From assembly GCA_017469935.1 (NCBI GenBank), contig JAFUFL010000067.1, forward strand, positions 1 to 39,536: a stretch of 39,536 bases of DNA, given 5' to 3'. Source of the DNA: Lachnospiraceae bacterium (GTDB lineage Bacteria; Bacillota; Clostridia; Lachnospirales; Lachnospiraceae). The notes beneath the pieces are model-generated. The model had not been told where the DNA came from. It ran no database searches and saw only the letters and a list, made by a program, of their open reading frames with translations. This document shows, piece after piece, positions 1 through 8,179 of this stretch; position 1 is the first letter of the stretch; each line of letters begins with the position of its first letter. Made by a program: the position numbers and the translations under genes.

Positions 1-25
1 ATTTACATCGTTTCCGTCTTTGTCT

Positions 26-208
26 TTAGTCTTCCATCTGCGCTTTGTATTCCTCGTATGTTGGATGATACATGCAAGAAGCATAGATTGAGAATGCTTC
101 TTCTGACAGCAGCCATTCTGTATTCTCGCATAACACAGTTTCCTCAATTTCCTTCTTAAAGTCAGGATGGTTTTGTGCATATACCATCCAGTCATATGTC
201 ATGATCAT
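26..208 (-). CDS. Small hypothetical protein (60 aa)
   Basis: I do not recognise this family. The start at 208 is chosen because AGGTGAG sits just upstream of that ATG; a longer frame would overlap the preceding gene. The 60-aa product is acidic, has no membrane segment or signal peptide, and contains aromatic and Tyr/Met-rich stretches, with one Cys near residue 27 and another near 45. The ATP-grasp gene ends 5 bp upstream on the same strand, so the two are probably co-transcribed. A partner or substrate peptide for the ATP-grasp enzyme is possible on position alone, but nothing in the sequence proves it. Confidence 0.55.
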   Translation of the reverse strand: MIMTYDWMVYAQNHPDFKKEIEETVLCENTEWLLSEEAFSIYASCMYHPTYEEYKAQMED

Positions 209-212
209 ATTC

Positions 213-1463
213 TCACCTATTGTCAGCCTTGACCCACCAACCGCGGCCATCACGATAGCCGTACTTTTCCATGATTGGTGACAGAGCCACTATTGAATGC
301 GGGTGTTCCTCGTCTTCACTCATGAGTCCTTCGGCTTTAGCAATTTGAATCAGCCGTTCTTCCAGAGAATCCATTAATTCCGCCCACGCGTCTGTGATTG
401 CACAGGTATTCTCATATTCCTCTGTACCTTCTTCGAAATCGTACACATCATCTTCAACCCACCAGAACTTATTGAATGCTCCGGCAAACGCATCGACTAA
501 TTCCTGAGTGCCTTTCAGATTATTAGCCACATCCCACATTTCCTCTAATGAGACTTCCGGGAGTGGATCTCCGGCCATAATTACGGTTCCTTCCTCGAAG
601 AAGTCTTCCACCGGGATCCAGGTTCGTTCCTGCATAGCCTCAATCGTATTGTTCCAGAGCACCAGTGGATTAGCACCCACGAAACCGCTTTCCTGCGCAT
701 CATTAACTTCAATAATGATCCATTCACCGGATGCAGTTTTGGCAACATCAATAGCCGGGAAGGACACAGCAAGTCTTTGTGCAGCCCAGTCAGTCAATTT
801 GAGAACTTCCTGTAGTTCGCTTTCCGGTAAAGAGTATTGATGGCCCATGTACCAGTACGGACCGTATGCCATGCATTTGCCTTCAAAATAGAAGAACCGG
901 AATTCGTAACTGATAGGCACCATATCCGGATACGAATCCGCATCGATCACCTGCAGCGGCACATATTCACGCACAGCAACCTTCTGCCAGGAAAGGATGC
1001 TGTCGTACTTCCATTCTTCCCTCAAAGCATTATACTGATCAACGCTCTCGATAATGCACTGCGATTTTTTATGACGATTGGTCTGCCGATTGCCTTTAAT
1101 AAAGACAGGGAACGAGAAATCAATCAGGAGTTCTTCCACTTGAGGCAACTCATCATATATCTTTGTGAATGGTGTTTTATCCTTCAGCGACGGGTACCAT
1201 TCTTCAATTGTGCTGCAACGCAGATGTTCTCCCTCGTGCACGAGCAGCTTCATTCCCATGTCCTCGAGTGTCGCTTCCACTCCGGCGTAATCCTCAACCG
1301 CGCCTATATGCAATAAAACAGGAGCCTCTACTTCTGAAACAACGGATCTGCATTCAAAGTTGTTCCTGAAATCGAAGTCATATACATCGTTTCCTGTCTT
1401 CCGCTGCAGGATAGCAATATTTCCGATTGTAAAAAAATCATCACTGATTGTTCTAATATCCAT
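213..1463 (-). CDS. ATP-grasp domain protein, R2K-clade type
   Basis: This 416-aa soluble protein has ATP-grasp features. They are a FPVFIKGNRQ lysine strand near residue 117, a YEFRFFYFEGK segment near 187, and a WIIIEVNDAQESGF segment near 248 that carries the metal-binding Glu/Asn/Asp set. The last segment closely matches the W-x-(I/V)-(I/V)-E-x-x-D-x-Q-x-S-G signature I associate with the R2K clade (DUF4343-like). ATP-grasp enzymes join a carboxylate to an amine or thiol through an acyl phosphate; the substrates here are unknown. The C-terminal 130 residues are acidic and do not look like the catalytic fold. No strong Shine-Dalgarno is visible before the ATG at 1463. A tiny ORF follows 5 bp downstream. 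Confidence 0.75.
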   Translation of the reverse strand: MDIRTISDDFFTIGNIAILQRKTGNDVYDFDFRNNFECRSVVSEVEAPVLLHIGAVEDYAGVEATLEDMGMKLLVHEGEHLRCSTIEEWYPSLKDKTPFTKIYDELPQVEELLIDFSFPVFIKGNRQTNRHKKSQCIIESVDQYNALREEWKYDSILSWQKVAVREYVPLQVIDADSYPDMVPISYEFRFFYFEGKCMAYGPYWYMGHQYSLPESELQEVLKLTDWAAQRLAVSFPAIDVAKTASGEWIIIEVNDAQESGFVGANPLVLWNNTIEAMQERTWIPVEDFFEEGTVIMAGDPLPEVSLEEMWDVANNLKGTQELVDAFAGAFNKFWWVEDDVYDFEEGTEEYENTCAITDAWAELMDSLEERLIQIAKAEGLMSEDEEHPHSIVALSPIMEKYGYRDGRGWWVKADNR

Positions 1464-1862
1464 CGTCTAAATATTGTCAGTTTAATTTAGCCTGCATATT
1501 CATGTAACAGAGATACCATGTTTTCGTTCCGTTTATTTCCATCACAATATTCTTATCAACTCTACTATCCAAAAAACAGTTCTTTCAACTCCACTACATC
1601 AATCTTCGACTGTTCCACTCTACTATGCTCTTTGACAGAACTTATCACAAGGGTGTTCGACAGAACTTATCCAAGAATTGAATCCCAGGCCGAAACTTGG
1701 GAATCCCTTGAAATCAACGCTTCTAAGCCCTATTTCACTTAACCCTTGACATCAATACCACGCACTCCACATGGCACGAGGAAAAGAAACAACTTATTCA
1801 TACCTGCGCCAGTAAGCCGGAACATGTCGATAAGCTGGAATCTGTATGTTTGTTTCCCGTTT
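1464..1862. other. Intergenic region without a convincing gene
   Basis: The short ORFs here lack ribosome binding sites and recognisable content. The only structure I see is a 13-bp direct repeat, GACAGAACTTATC, at 1634-1646 and 1659-1671. The promoter of the ATP-grasp gene on the minus strand should lie in this AT-rich stretch, but I cannot pick a clear -35/-10 pair. Confidence 0.5.
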
Positions 1863-3461
1863 TTATTGATCAAGAAAACCTTTCACTGCCCGGCAGAATT
1901 CTTCAGGCAATTGGGCCTGCGGAGAATGACCGCACCCCTCTATCAGATATAATTCTTTTCTTGGAGCCGTAATAACATCTATGTAATCCTCTACCAGTCC
2001 TACCGGACAGATCCAATCGCAAGAACCGGATATAAACAACACCGGCATCTGATACGCATCTCCCATCTCCAATGCATTAAAGTCCTTCACTTCGGTAAGC
2101 GGTTGCTCCACCAGTTCTTCATAATACTTCATGCCGGCATCATCCAACAAAGCACGAATCTGAAAAGCGTACCATCTCATGTCATCCACTCCGAGGATGG
2201 GACTGGTAAGTGCCGCCATGGTTGAGACATCTTTTGTAACCGTCTGTGGATGGTACGGTTCAACCTTTGCTCTCAATTGCATCAGGTTTGCCAGGCTCAT
2301 ATCAGCCATAAATCTCTCGTAGGATGCTTCCATTTCTGTCGTATCGTCACCATTTTCACGCGCCCTGGCAAGAGCGTCTTCATAGGAATAGATCTCGTCG
2401 AAATAGTTTCGTGTATTCACAGATTGACCTATGCCGATGTAGGCAGATACTTTTTCAGGATGAGCCAGCACATATCTGCTTCCGAGCTTGGTTCCGTATG
2501 AGTGTCCTATAATGATTACCTGATCTTTGGAAAATCGCTCACACAGATAATCGACAAGGGCATCCAAATCAGCCAGCTGTGCGTCAAAGGATAATGTTTC
2601 ATTGTCCGGATCAACATTGACGTTGCGGTAGTAGGATCTTCCACATCCTCTCTCATCCCAGCAAACGACGGTGTATTCATCTGTCAGATAATCCTGCCAG
2701 CAATAATCGACATATGATGTAGGGGATCCCGGTCCGCCATGAAGCGAGATGATCACAGGATTATTAACGTTTTCTCCCGCAATCGTAATATATTCCTCCT
2801 GATCGGTAAGCTTGACATAGAGCTGTTCATTGACACCATCCTTATAGCGAACAAATCGTTTCAACTGATTGATATTTCTGCCGGCAATCAAAAAAGTGAA
2901 TGCGCCAATTACAATCACGGCGATCAGGATCGCCGCAGATTTCAGTACGCCGAAAATGATCCGTATTGTCATTCTTTTCTTTGGCTTAGGCCCGTATACT
3001 TCTTTCCTGTGCTGCAGATGGATTCCTATATGACCTGCTCCAAGTATGAGAGCGCCAATGAGCATCAGAATATTACCGCCATATATTCCGAGCAGGAGGA
3101 ACGCAATGACAGGAAGTGTTGCACCTGCGACCGGGATTCCCAGGATTCCCCGGTAGAAATCCTTCAGCGTCTTTTCACTCTTAAAATACCGGATCCACCA
3201 CCCCCCATAGAGAACCATGCATAAAAATGAAGCAAGCAGTACCACTGCCCAGAAGTTCCATCCCTTGTAATTAAAATCCGAAAAAAAGAGCGACACAGGC
3301 GTTACGATAAACTGCCCGAGTCTCTCCATCGCTAGCAGTACTTTATTCTCACTCTCTACGTATTTCTCATAGTCCTGCGGCTTGTTCTTCGTCCATATCA
3401 TATTGGGGACAAATAACATGATCAGCCATATTAAGCCTATGTATGAAAACCCAAATCTCAT
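1863..3461 (-). CDS. Membrane-anchored alpha/beta hydrolase (proline iminopeptidase-like)
   Basis: The 532-aa protein has two parts. Residues 1-195 hold about five hydrophobic segments (near 5-22, 70-90, 106-126, 129-147 and 172-193), a membrane module. Residues 235-532 are an alpha/beta hydrolase: HGGPGSP oxyanion-hole motif at 241-247, nucleophile elbow GHSYGT with Ser321, acid Asp482 in GSCDW, and His512 in EGCGHS. HGGPGSP followed by WDERGCGRS is the signature of the prolyl aminopeptidase (S33) group, so peptidase or small-ester hydrolase activity is likely; the substrate is unknown. The catalytic domain follows the last membrane helix, but its side of the membrane cannot be fixed by eye. 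AAGGGCG precedes the start. It is a single-gene unit with no co-directional partner close by. Confidence 0.8.
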   Translation of the reverse strand: MRFGFSYIGLIWLIMLFVPNMIWTKNKPQDYEKYVESENKVLLAMERLGQFIVTPVSLFFSDFNYKGWNFWAVVLLASFLCMVLYGGWWIRYFKSEKTLKDFYRGILGIPVAGATLPVIAFLLLGIYGGNILMLIGALILGAGHIGIHLQHRKEVYGPKPKKRMTIRIIFGVLKSAAILIAVIVIGAFTFLIAGRNINQLKRFVRYKDGVNEQLYVKLTDQEEYITIAGENVNNPVIISLHGGPGSPTSYVDYCWQDYLTDEYTVVCWDERGCGRSYYRNVNVDPDNETLSFDAQLADLDALVDYLCERFSKDQVIIIGHSYGTKLGSRYVLAHPEKVSAYIGIGQSVNTRNYFDEIYSYEDALARARENGDDTTEMEASYERFMADMSLANLMQLRAKVEPYHPQTVTKDVSTMAALTSPILGVDDMRWYAFQIRALLDDAGMKYYEELVEQPLTEVKDFNALEMGDAYQMPVLFISGSCDWICPVGLVEDYIDVITAPRKELYLIEGCGHSPQAQLPEEFCRAVKGFLDQ

Positions 3462-3607
3462 ATTTTAATCGCCCTTCTCGTATCGTCTGTTGTTCTGAAA
3501 TATACTTTACCTCGAGAAATCCCGAGTTGTGCCTCTGCTTTACCACCCTTCAGACCCATTATAGCATTAATAATGACCATATGTTTTGACTATCCGGACA
3601 TAACAAA

Positions 3608-3629
3608 ATCCAGAGCCTGAGCTCTGGAT
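3608..3629 (-). terminator. Intrinsic terminator (minus strand)
   Basis: A perfect 9-bp stem, ATCCAGAGC/GCTCTGGAT with a 4-nt loop, is followed on the minus strand by TTTTG. It lies about 120 bp past the broken gene ending at 3749. Confidence 0.6.
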
Positions 3630-3748
3630 CCTGTTTGTGTGTTATTGCGTTGTTCTTTCCGTACAGTACCTGTCCGTCACTTGATCTCTTCGATCGTCGT
3701 GACAAAGCCCCTGTCTCTTGTCTTGACGACACGGATCCTGCACAGTTC

Positions 3749-4235
3749 CTAGTTTCTGTTCCCAAATGCGAAGATCGTGTCACAAGGACTCATGGGAGAA
3801 AGCGAAAGCGGGATCGGATAATCCTGGACAACAGAGGATACCTCTTCCCCGACAGCCCTGCGGTAGAAATGCCCGTAATTTGAGTGGATGATCCCTGCAG
3901 GTTTTTCTGTAACAAAGACAAAGTTGTGATCTTCGTCGTTGCAGGGAAGAATCTGCCCGATCAATCCAGGAAACTCAATACAGTAGATCGTTACCAGCGG
4001 GTCTGACACCTCGTCATAATAAGCCAGATCGACCTTTGTGACCATGGTACGCTTTCCGTCATTTTCTGCATCGTGAACATAGTACTCGGTCCCACATTCG
4101 TCTTTGACAAGCAAGAGTGATAAGGTTCGAGATCTGAGTGTAGTAGGCAAATATCTTCCATCTGCGGTCGCTGATGCTGATTCGAAATCCCAACAGTTCC
4201 AGGACGATGACTATGAAGCAGGCAATCTTCCCCAT
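3749..4235 (-). pseudogene. Frameshifted small membrane-protein gene (Pr6Pr-like N-terminus)
   Basis: An ATG at 4235 with AAGGGGG upstream starts a protein with one hydrophobic helix and then a WKIFAYYTQISNL segment. That resembles the start of Pr6Pr/FAR-17a-like multi-pass membrane proteins, but the frame collapses after about 44 residues and stops at 4059. Another frame, overlapping from 4150, then runs to 3749 and encodes a soluble 110-residue stretch rich in acidic and aromatic residues; its only start is a TTG without a ribosome binding site. The simplest reading is a deletion or frameshift that joined two gene remnants. A real short overlapping gene pair cannot be excluded. The family call rests on one short motif. 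Confidence 0.4.
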
Positions 4236-4327
4236 GATTACGTACCCCCTTCCATTATTATACAATCCTGCTTTTAGAAAATCACCAAATGTAATCTTTG
4301 TAATGTTCAATGTTAAGGCATACGAAA

Positions 4328-4363
4328 CGGGCAGGATCAAGGCTCCGGCCTCTCTCCTGCCCG
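4328..4363 (-). terminator. Terminator-like hairpin after the LanC-like gene
   Basis: A 9-bp stem, CGGGCAGGA/TCCTGCCCG, has further pairing inside the loop and is followed on the minus strand by TTTCG. It lies 17 bp beyond the end of the LanC-like gene and probably ends the five-gene operon. The T-tract is short. Confidence 0.45.
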
Positions 4364-4380
4364 CAGGTTTCTCCATTATC

Positions 4381-5799
4381 TCATTCGAGATAACTGTATT
4401 CCCAAAAGTCTGTGACACCCGTCTTGTTCAAAACTGCAAATAATTTAAGAATATTAGCTCCTGCACCGGAAGCTCCCGTGTATAATCCCGTATAAGTCTG
4501 CACGTCTCTCGGGTTTGTCCTGTCCCAAAATCCGTAAAAGCATCGCTTTCCCTTTTCCTTTTCCTCGGTAGAATCTGCAATTACTCTTGCAGCGCTTCTT
4601 TTGGCATATTCCAGATACAGATCCATTCCCGTAAACTCATACATTTCCGCAAAGAACTCTATCAGGCCGGGAACACCGCAGCATGAACAATAACTGTTCC
4701 ATAATCCCCAGGAATTCAATTCCGGTGCGCCGGTTTCTATGATTCCCTGTGCAAGTTCTTTGCAAAAATCCATATAGTGCGTATTACCGGTAATCTCATA
4801 CAGCTTGCGGTATAAGAGGGCGGTTCCCGCCGGTCCATGGCAAAAGCCAATATAATATCGCCCGCTATATTCTGTATCGCCGTACTCACTCCATATATAT
4901 GGGATCAGTCTGCCGGTCCCGCAGACGTCGGCGACAGACTCCAGGAAAAGGGCGATACTCTCCGCCTCTTCCAACTCCCATTTCTGTCGGTCCGCGTCAT
5001 AAAGAACCGCAAACAGGAATCCGATTCCTGCGCTTCCGTGTGAAAATCCCGGATAAATACTGCCTTTCGGCATTCCCACTCTGCCTATATCATTGGCCTC
5101 ATAATATGTGCCGCCTGAGGAGTGCTTTATCCCTTTTCTTTGTATATATCTTGCGAACTCCCTCGCAATATCCAGATATTTTGAATCACCTACTGCCTTA
5201 TACAGAGAAATAAAGTACAGGACAAATCCTCCGTCACTGAAGAGATCAAGGTCGTTCGTGAGGTGTCTGCCGTCAAGATCTTTATTGCTTACGGAACAAA
5301 TATCGTCCCCGAGCTTCCGGGCGAAATCCAAATATTTTGGATCTTTGACATGCCTGTAAAGAGACATCACAAATACGCCTGCTCCCGCCGGTCCCGAGTA
5401 CACGCCTGTATGCCATCCGGTTATGGGAAGATCACTTTTTTCGGCCGTTTCCAGCTTATGGAGATAAAACTCGCTTCCGGCAGTGTTTGCAATCAGAGAT
5501 TCCGCTATGCTTTCAGCTTCGTCCAGATATTTTTCGTCACCGGTCGTTTCATACAGACGCAGGAGAAAAAAACCTGTCCCGGAAGATCCGGAATATAATC
5601 CATACTTCCCATGTACGGGCTTGTCGGAATAATCCGCAGCGCCACCCGGATTTACCTTATAGTAGATTCCGCTTTCATCTTCTGCTTTATAAGTAACCAG
5701 CCAGTTATAAATCTCAATACTTTTCTCGATCAGCTCCTGCGGCCTTATATCCATTCCTCTTCTGTGCAGAATATGCTTTGCTTTCATATTTTTTATCAC
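4381..5799 (-). CDS. Stand-alone LanC-like protein (lanthionine cyclase/thiol-addition fold)
   Basis: The 472-aa protein shows the LanC alpha/alpha-barrel pattern: seven Gly-rich inner-helix motifs near residues 67, 132, 185, 251, 318, 371 and 438, each followed by an aliphatic helix and a (Y/F)xxTGD-like turn. GFSHGSAGIG (251-260), GFCHGPAGT (318-326) and CSCCGVPG (371-378) supply candidate zinc ligands Cys320, His321 and Cys373/374. LanC proteins add a Cys thiol to dehydro-amino acids; eukaryotic LANCL enzymes add glutathione. Unusually, the CHG motif precedes the Cys-Gly-x-Pro-Gly motif, whereas NisC and LANCL have the reverse order. The GTG start overlaps the cysK-like stop (GTGA); ATG 5787 or 5754 are alternatives. 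No lanthipeptide precursor or dehydratase is nearby, so the substrate is unknown. Confidence 0.8.
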   Translation of the reverse strand: MIKNMKAKHILHRRGMDIRPQELIEKSIEIYNWLVTYKAEDESGIYYKVNPGGAADYSDKPVHGKYGLYSGSSGTGFFLLRLYETTGDEKYLDEAESIAESLIANTAGSEFYLHKLETAEKSDLPITGWHTGVYSGPAGAGVFVMSLYRHVKDPKYLDFARKLGDDICSVSNKDLDGRHLTNDLDLFSDGGFVLYFISLYKAVGDSKYLDIAREFARYIQRKGIKHSSGGTYYEANDIGRVGMPKGSIYPGFSHGSAGIGFLFAVLYDADRQKWELEEAESIALFLESVADVCGTGRLIPYIWSEYGDTEYSGRYYIGFCHGPAGTALLYRKLYEITGNTHYMDFCKELAQGIIETGAPELNSWGLWNSYCSCCGVPGLIEFFAEMYEFTGMDLYLEYAKRSAARVIADSTEEKEKGKRCFYGFWDRTNPRDVQTYTGLYTGASGAGANILKLFAVLNKTGVTDFWEYSYLE

Positions 5800-6776
5800 T
5801 TATAGAGATTCAGCGACATATATTTTGTCCCATCGTCAGGTGCAATTACAACAATATTTTTACCCGCGTTTTCGGGCCTGAGTGCAAGCTCCTCGGCCGC
5901 TGTAAAAGCTCCCGCGGCGGATGACCCCAGGAACAGGCCGTCGCTTGCCAACAGTTCCTTTGCTGTCTGTGATGCCTTCAAAGAAGAGACTTCAATCACT
6001 TCATCATATTGATCCCCAGAGTTCAGCATAAACGGTGTGGTAAAGCGGGTCGGCACATTCCGGAACGGAGCGACTCCGTCAATTGCATCCTGCCCGCTGC
6101 CTGAACCTATTCTGGATGCCTCATCCGCCTGCACTCCGACTACCTTCAGGGATGGATTCTTTTCTTTGAGGTATCTCGCTGTTCCGAGAAGGGTACCTCC
6201 TGTACCTGCCATCGCGACAAAGATATCTGTCTTTCCATCTGTCTGATCCCAGATCTCAGGCCCTGTCGTCCTGTAGTGGGCTTCCGGATTATGCTCGTTC
6301 TCCATCTGATTTATAAAATAATATCCATGTTCCTCGCTGTAATTTCTGACTCCCTCAATGATGCCGTCCATAGACAGCTCATCCCTGTCCATTAATGCTT
6401 TTATGCTTGGAATATCGGACTGCAGCGCCGGCTCTGCACCATACGCCTTCAAAATATCGAATCTCTCCTGCGAAGATCCGTCTTCAAGAAAAGCTTTAAA
6501 CTTATAACCTCTTGCCGCGGCAAAAGTAGCAAGCGCTATGCCCGTGTTTCCGCTGGTTGCTTCCACGATCGTATCTCCGGGATGGATTTTCCCCTCCTTC
6601 TCTGCTTCCACAAGCATATTGAGCGCTGCTCTTGCCTTTATACTTCCGGATGCATTAAACCATTCAAGCTTTACCAGTACCTTCGATAAGAGCTTATGAT
6701 TTTCTTCGTACCTGACCGGTTCAAACAGCGGTGTATTGCCAACAAGTTCTTCAAGGCTTCTCGTTATTTTTCCCAT
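5796..6776 (-). CDS. Cysteine synthase-like PLP enzyme (fold type II)
   Basis: The 326-aa protein has the O-acetylserine sulfhydrylase/cystathionine beta-synthase fold. It shows LVGNTPL (11-17), PLP lysine Lys47 in NASGSIKARA, substrate loop TSGNTG (74-79), phosphate cradle AGTGGT (190-195) and pyridine-N contact region PDDGTKY (313-319). Usual CysK reads NPGGSVKDR and PDSGERY, so both the lysine loop and the C-terminal motif are altered; this may mean a different acceptor or leaving group. The start at 6776 is taken for its strong GGAGGGG; a longer frame from 6806 would just touch the SDR stop. It is coupled by overlapping stop/start to the LanC-like gene, suggesting that thiol or thioether chemistry links the two. 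Confidence 0.85.
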   Translation of the reverse strand: MGKITRSLEELVGNTPLFEPVRYEENHKLLSKVLVKLEWFNASGSIKARAALNMLVEAEKEGKIHPGDTIVEATSGNTGIALATFAAARGYKFKAFLEDGSSQERFDILKAYGAEPALQSDIPSIKALMDRDELSMDGIIEGVRNYSEEHGYYFINQMENEHNPEAHYRTTGPEIWDQTDGKTDIFVAMAGTGGTLLGTARYLKEKNPSLKVVGVQADEASRIGSGSGQDAIDGVAPFRNVPTRFTTPFMLNSGDQYDEVIEVSSLKASQTAKELLASDGLFLGSSAAGAFTAAEELALRPENAGKNIVVIAPDDGTKYMSLNLYK

Positions 6777-6807
6777 GCTCCCCCTCCGTTTCGGTCTTCT
6801 TTTCATA

Positions 6808-7614
6808 TCATCTTGTCAAAAGGCCGGCATCCAGGACGAACTGGCTTCCCGTAATATATTTCGCCCTGTCGCTTGCTATAAACTTCACTGCCTCCACGAC
6901 ATCTTCCGTCTCGATCCACGGAGTCCTGAGCAGATTTCCCGCGGATCTCTCGGCGATCTCCGTGGGTGTAGTTCCTTCCATCTCCGCAAGTCCGTCATTC
7001 ATCGGAGTGTTAACGCCTGTAGGATGAATGGATACCACTCTGATGCCATAAGGTGCCAATTCAATCGCCTGCGATTTAGTCAGTCCGACAAGTCCGTGCT
7101 TCGATGCGGCATAATGACTCATTCTGCCAAACCCCCGAAGGCCGGCGACCGATGAATTGTATATGATGACGCCGCTCTTTTTTTCTATGAGATGCGGAAT
7201 CACGTACTTGGATACGAGAAATCCGCCCTTCAGGTTCACGTCGATCAGTGCATCCCACTGTTCCTCTGTAAGTTCCCATGAATAACCGTAGGCAGCAATT
7301 CCCGCATTCGAGAAGAGAATATCTATGCCGCCGAATTCACTTACTGCTCTTTCAACGGCCTCTCTTACATCCTCCGCTTTTCTGACGTCTCCGGCATATA
7401 TCAGTATTTTGGCCCCAATTGCCTCAACTTCTGCTTTCAATTTTTCAAGGTCTTCATTAGAAGATCTGTTGTATGCCGGATATGGGATTTTCTCTCCCAG
7501 ATCAAATGCCGCTATATTGGCTCCTTCTGCGGCAAACGCAAGCGCAACCGCTCTTCCCTGGCCCTTTGCCGCTCCTGTTATAAAGATTGTCTTGTTTTCA
7601 AATTCCCTGGCCAT
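6808..7614 (-). CDS. NAD-dependent short-chain dehydrogenase (mycofactocin-SDR-like)
   Basis: This 268-aa classical SDR has the cofactor motif TGAAKGQG near residue 13, NAG (about 99), SSVAGLRG with the catalytic Ser, and YAASK with catalytic Tyr/Lys, followed by IHPTGVNTPM. The longer cofactor-side segment (FDLGEKIPYPAY) and the PTGVNTPM motif resemble the SDR subgroup called mycofactocin-coupled, which holds NAD tightly; no mycofactocin genes are in the window, so the label is only by likeness. It oxidises or reduces an unknown hydroxyl/keto group. The start at 7614 has AGAGGA 7 nt upstream; an in-frame ATG at 7635 overlaps the preceding gene's stop and is the alternative. It is the third gene of the LysR-controlled cluster. 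Confidence 0.85.
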   Translation of the reverse strand: MAREFENKTIFITGAAKGQGRAVALAFAAEGANIAAFDLGEKIPYPAYNRSSNEDLEKLKAEVEAIGAKILIYAGDVRKAEDVREAVERAVSEFGGIDILFSNAGIAAYGYSWELTEEQWDALIDVNLKGGFLVSKYVIPHLIEKKSGVIIYNSSVAGLRGFGRMSHYAASKHGLVGLTKSQAIELAPYGIRVVSIHPTGVNTPMNDGLAEMEGTTPTEIAERSAGNLLRTPWIETEDVVEAVKFIASDRAKYITGSQFVLDAGLLTR

Positions 7615-7627
7615 ATTCGGATCCTCT

Positions 7628-8155
7628 TTACACACGCTTTGTATACGGTATCAATTCCTCATCAAGTTCTATCTTCAGAGCTTTGTTTATAATATTTGTC
7701 GCGATCATAATGGTTGCGAAAGCCGTGATCGCGACAATCTGCTCTTCACTCCACCGTTCCTTCATCCTGTCAAAAATTTCAGGCGGAATACTATTGGCAT
7801 CCTTTACGATTGCCCTGCCATACTCGACAAGGATTTCTTCCTCTTCGGTAAACGCGAAGTGCTCAAAATCAATTCCCGCATCATCCAGTATCTTCTTAAA
7901 AAATATGCTGCACAGCAGACAGTCATTTGTCGTCGATATTGCATAGCAGAAAAAATTGACAGCTCTTTCCCCCAGAAAACTCTCTATCTCTGCCTCCAGC
8001 GGAAACCATTCCATGAGGGCGTGAAATGCCGGAAGTGAATGGATCAGCGTCTCCTTCATATTCGTCAGGGGACCATGCTCTTTCACCCACTCATCAATGA
8101 CCTTCTTTGTTTTGTCTGACGCGTCTTCATATTTCAGCTGTGATATATATGCCAT
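7628..8155 (-). CDS. Carboxymuconolactone decarboxylase/AhpD-fold protein
   Basis: The 175-aa all-helical protein resembles the AhpD/CMD fold. A CLLC motif near residue 98 sits where the CxxC redox pair of AhpD-type proteins falls (ISTTNDCLLCSIFFKK). The conserved His normally found three to four residues after the second Cys is replaced by Phe, so peroxidase relay chemistry is uncertain; a disulfide-handling or substrate-binding role is possible. AGGAGG precedes the ATG at 8155. The gene starts about 25 bp after the sulfhydrylase-like gene and abuts the SDR, so it is inside the same operon. CxxC proteins beside thiol-forming PLP enzymes make a redox role plausible, but this is inference. Confidence 0.75.
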   Translation of the reverse strand: MAYISQLKYEDASDKTKKVIDEWVKEHGPLTNMKETLIHSLPAFHALMEWFPLEAEIESFLGERAVNFFCYAISTTNDCLLCSIFFKKILDDAGIDFEHFAFTEEEEILVEYGRAIVKDANSIPPEIFDRMKERWSEEQIVAITAFATIMIATNIINKALKIELDEELIPYTKRV

Positions 8156-8179
8156 GTCTGCCTCCTGCTTCAGCGCTTT

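Noticed and set aside
6808-7614. Mycofactocin system
   Set aside because: The SDR resembles the mycofactocin-coupled subgroup but no mft biosynthesis genes occur in the window.
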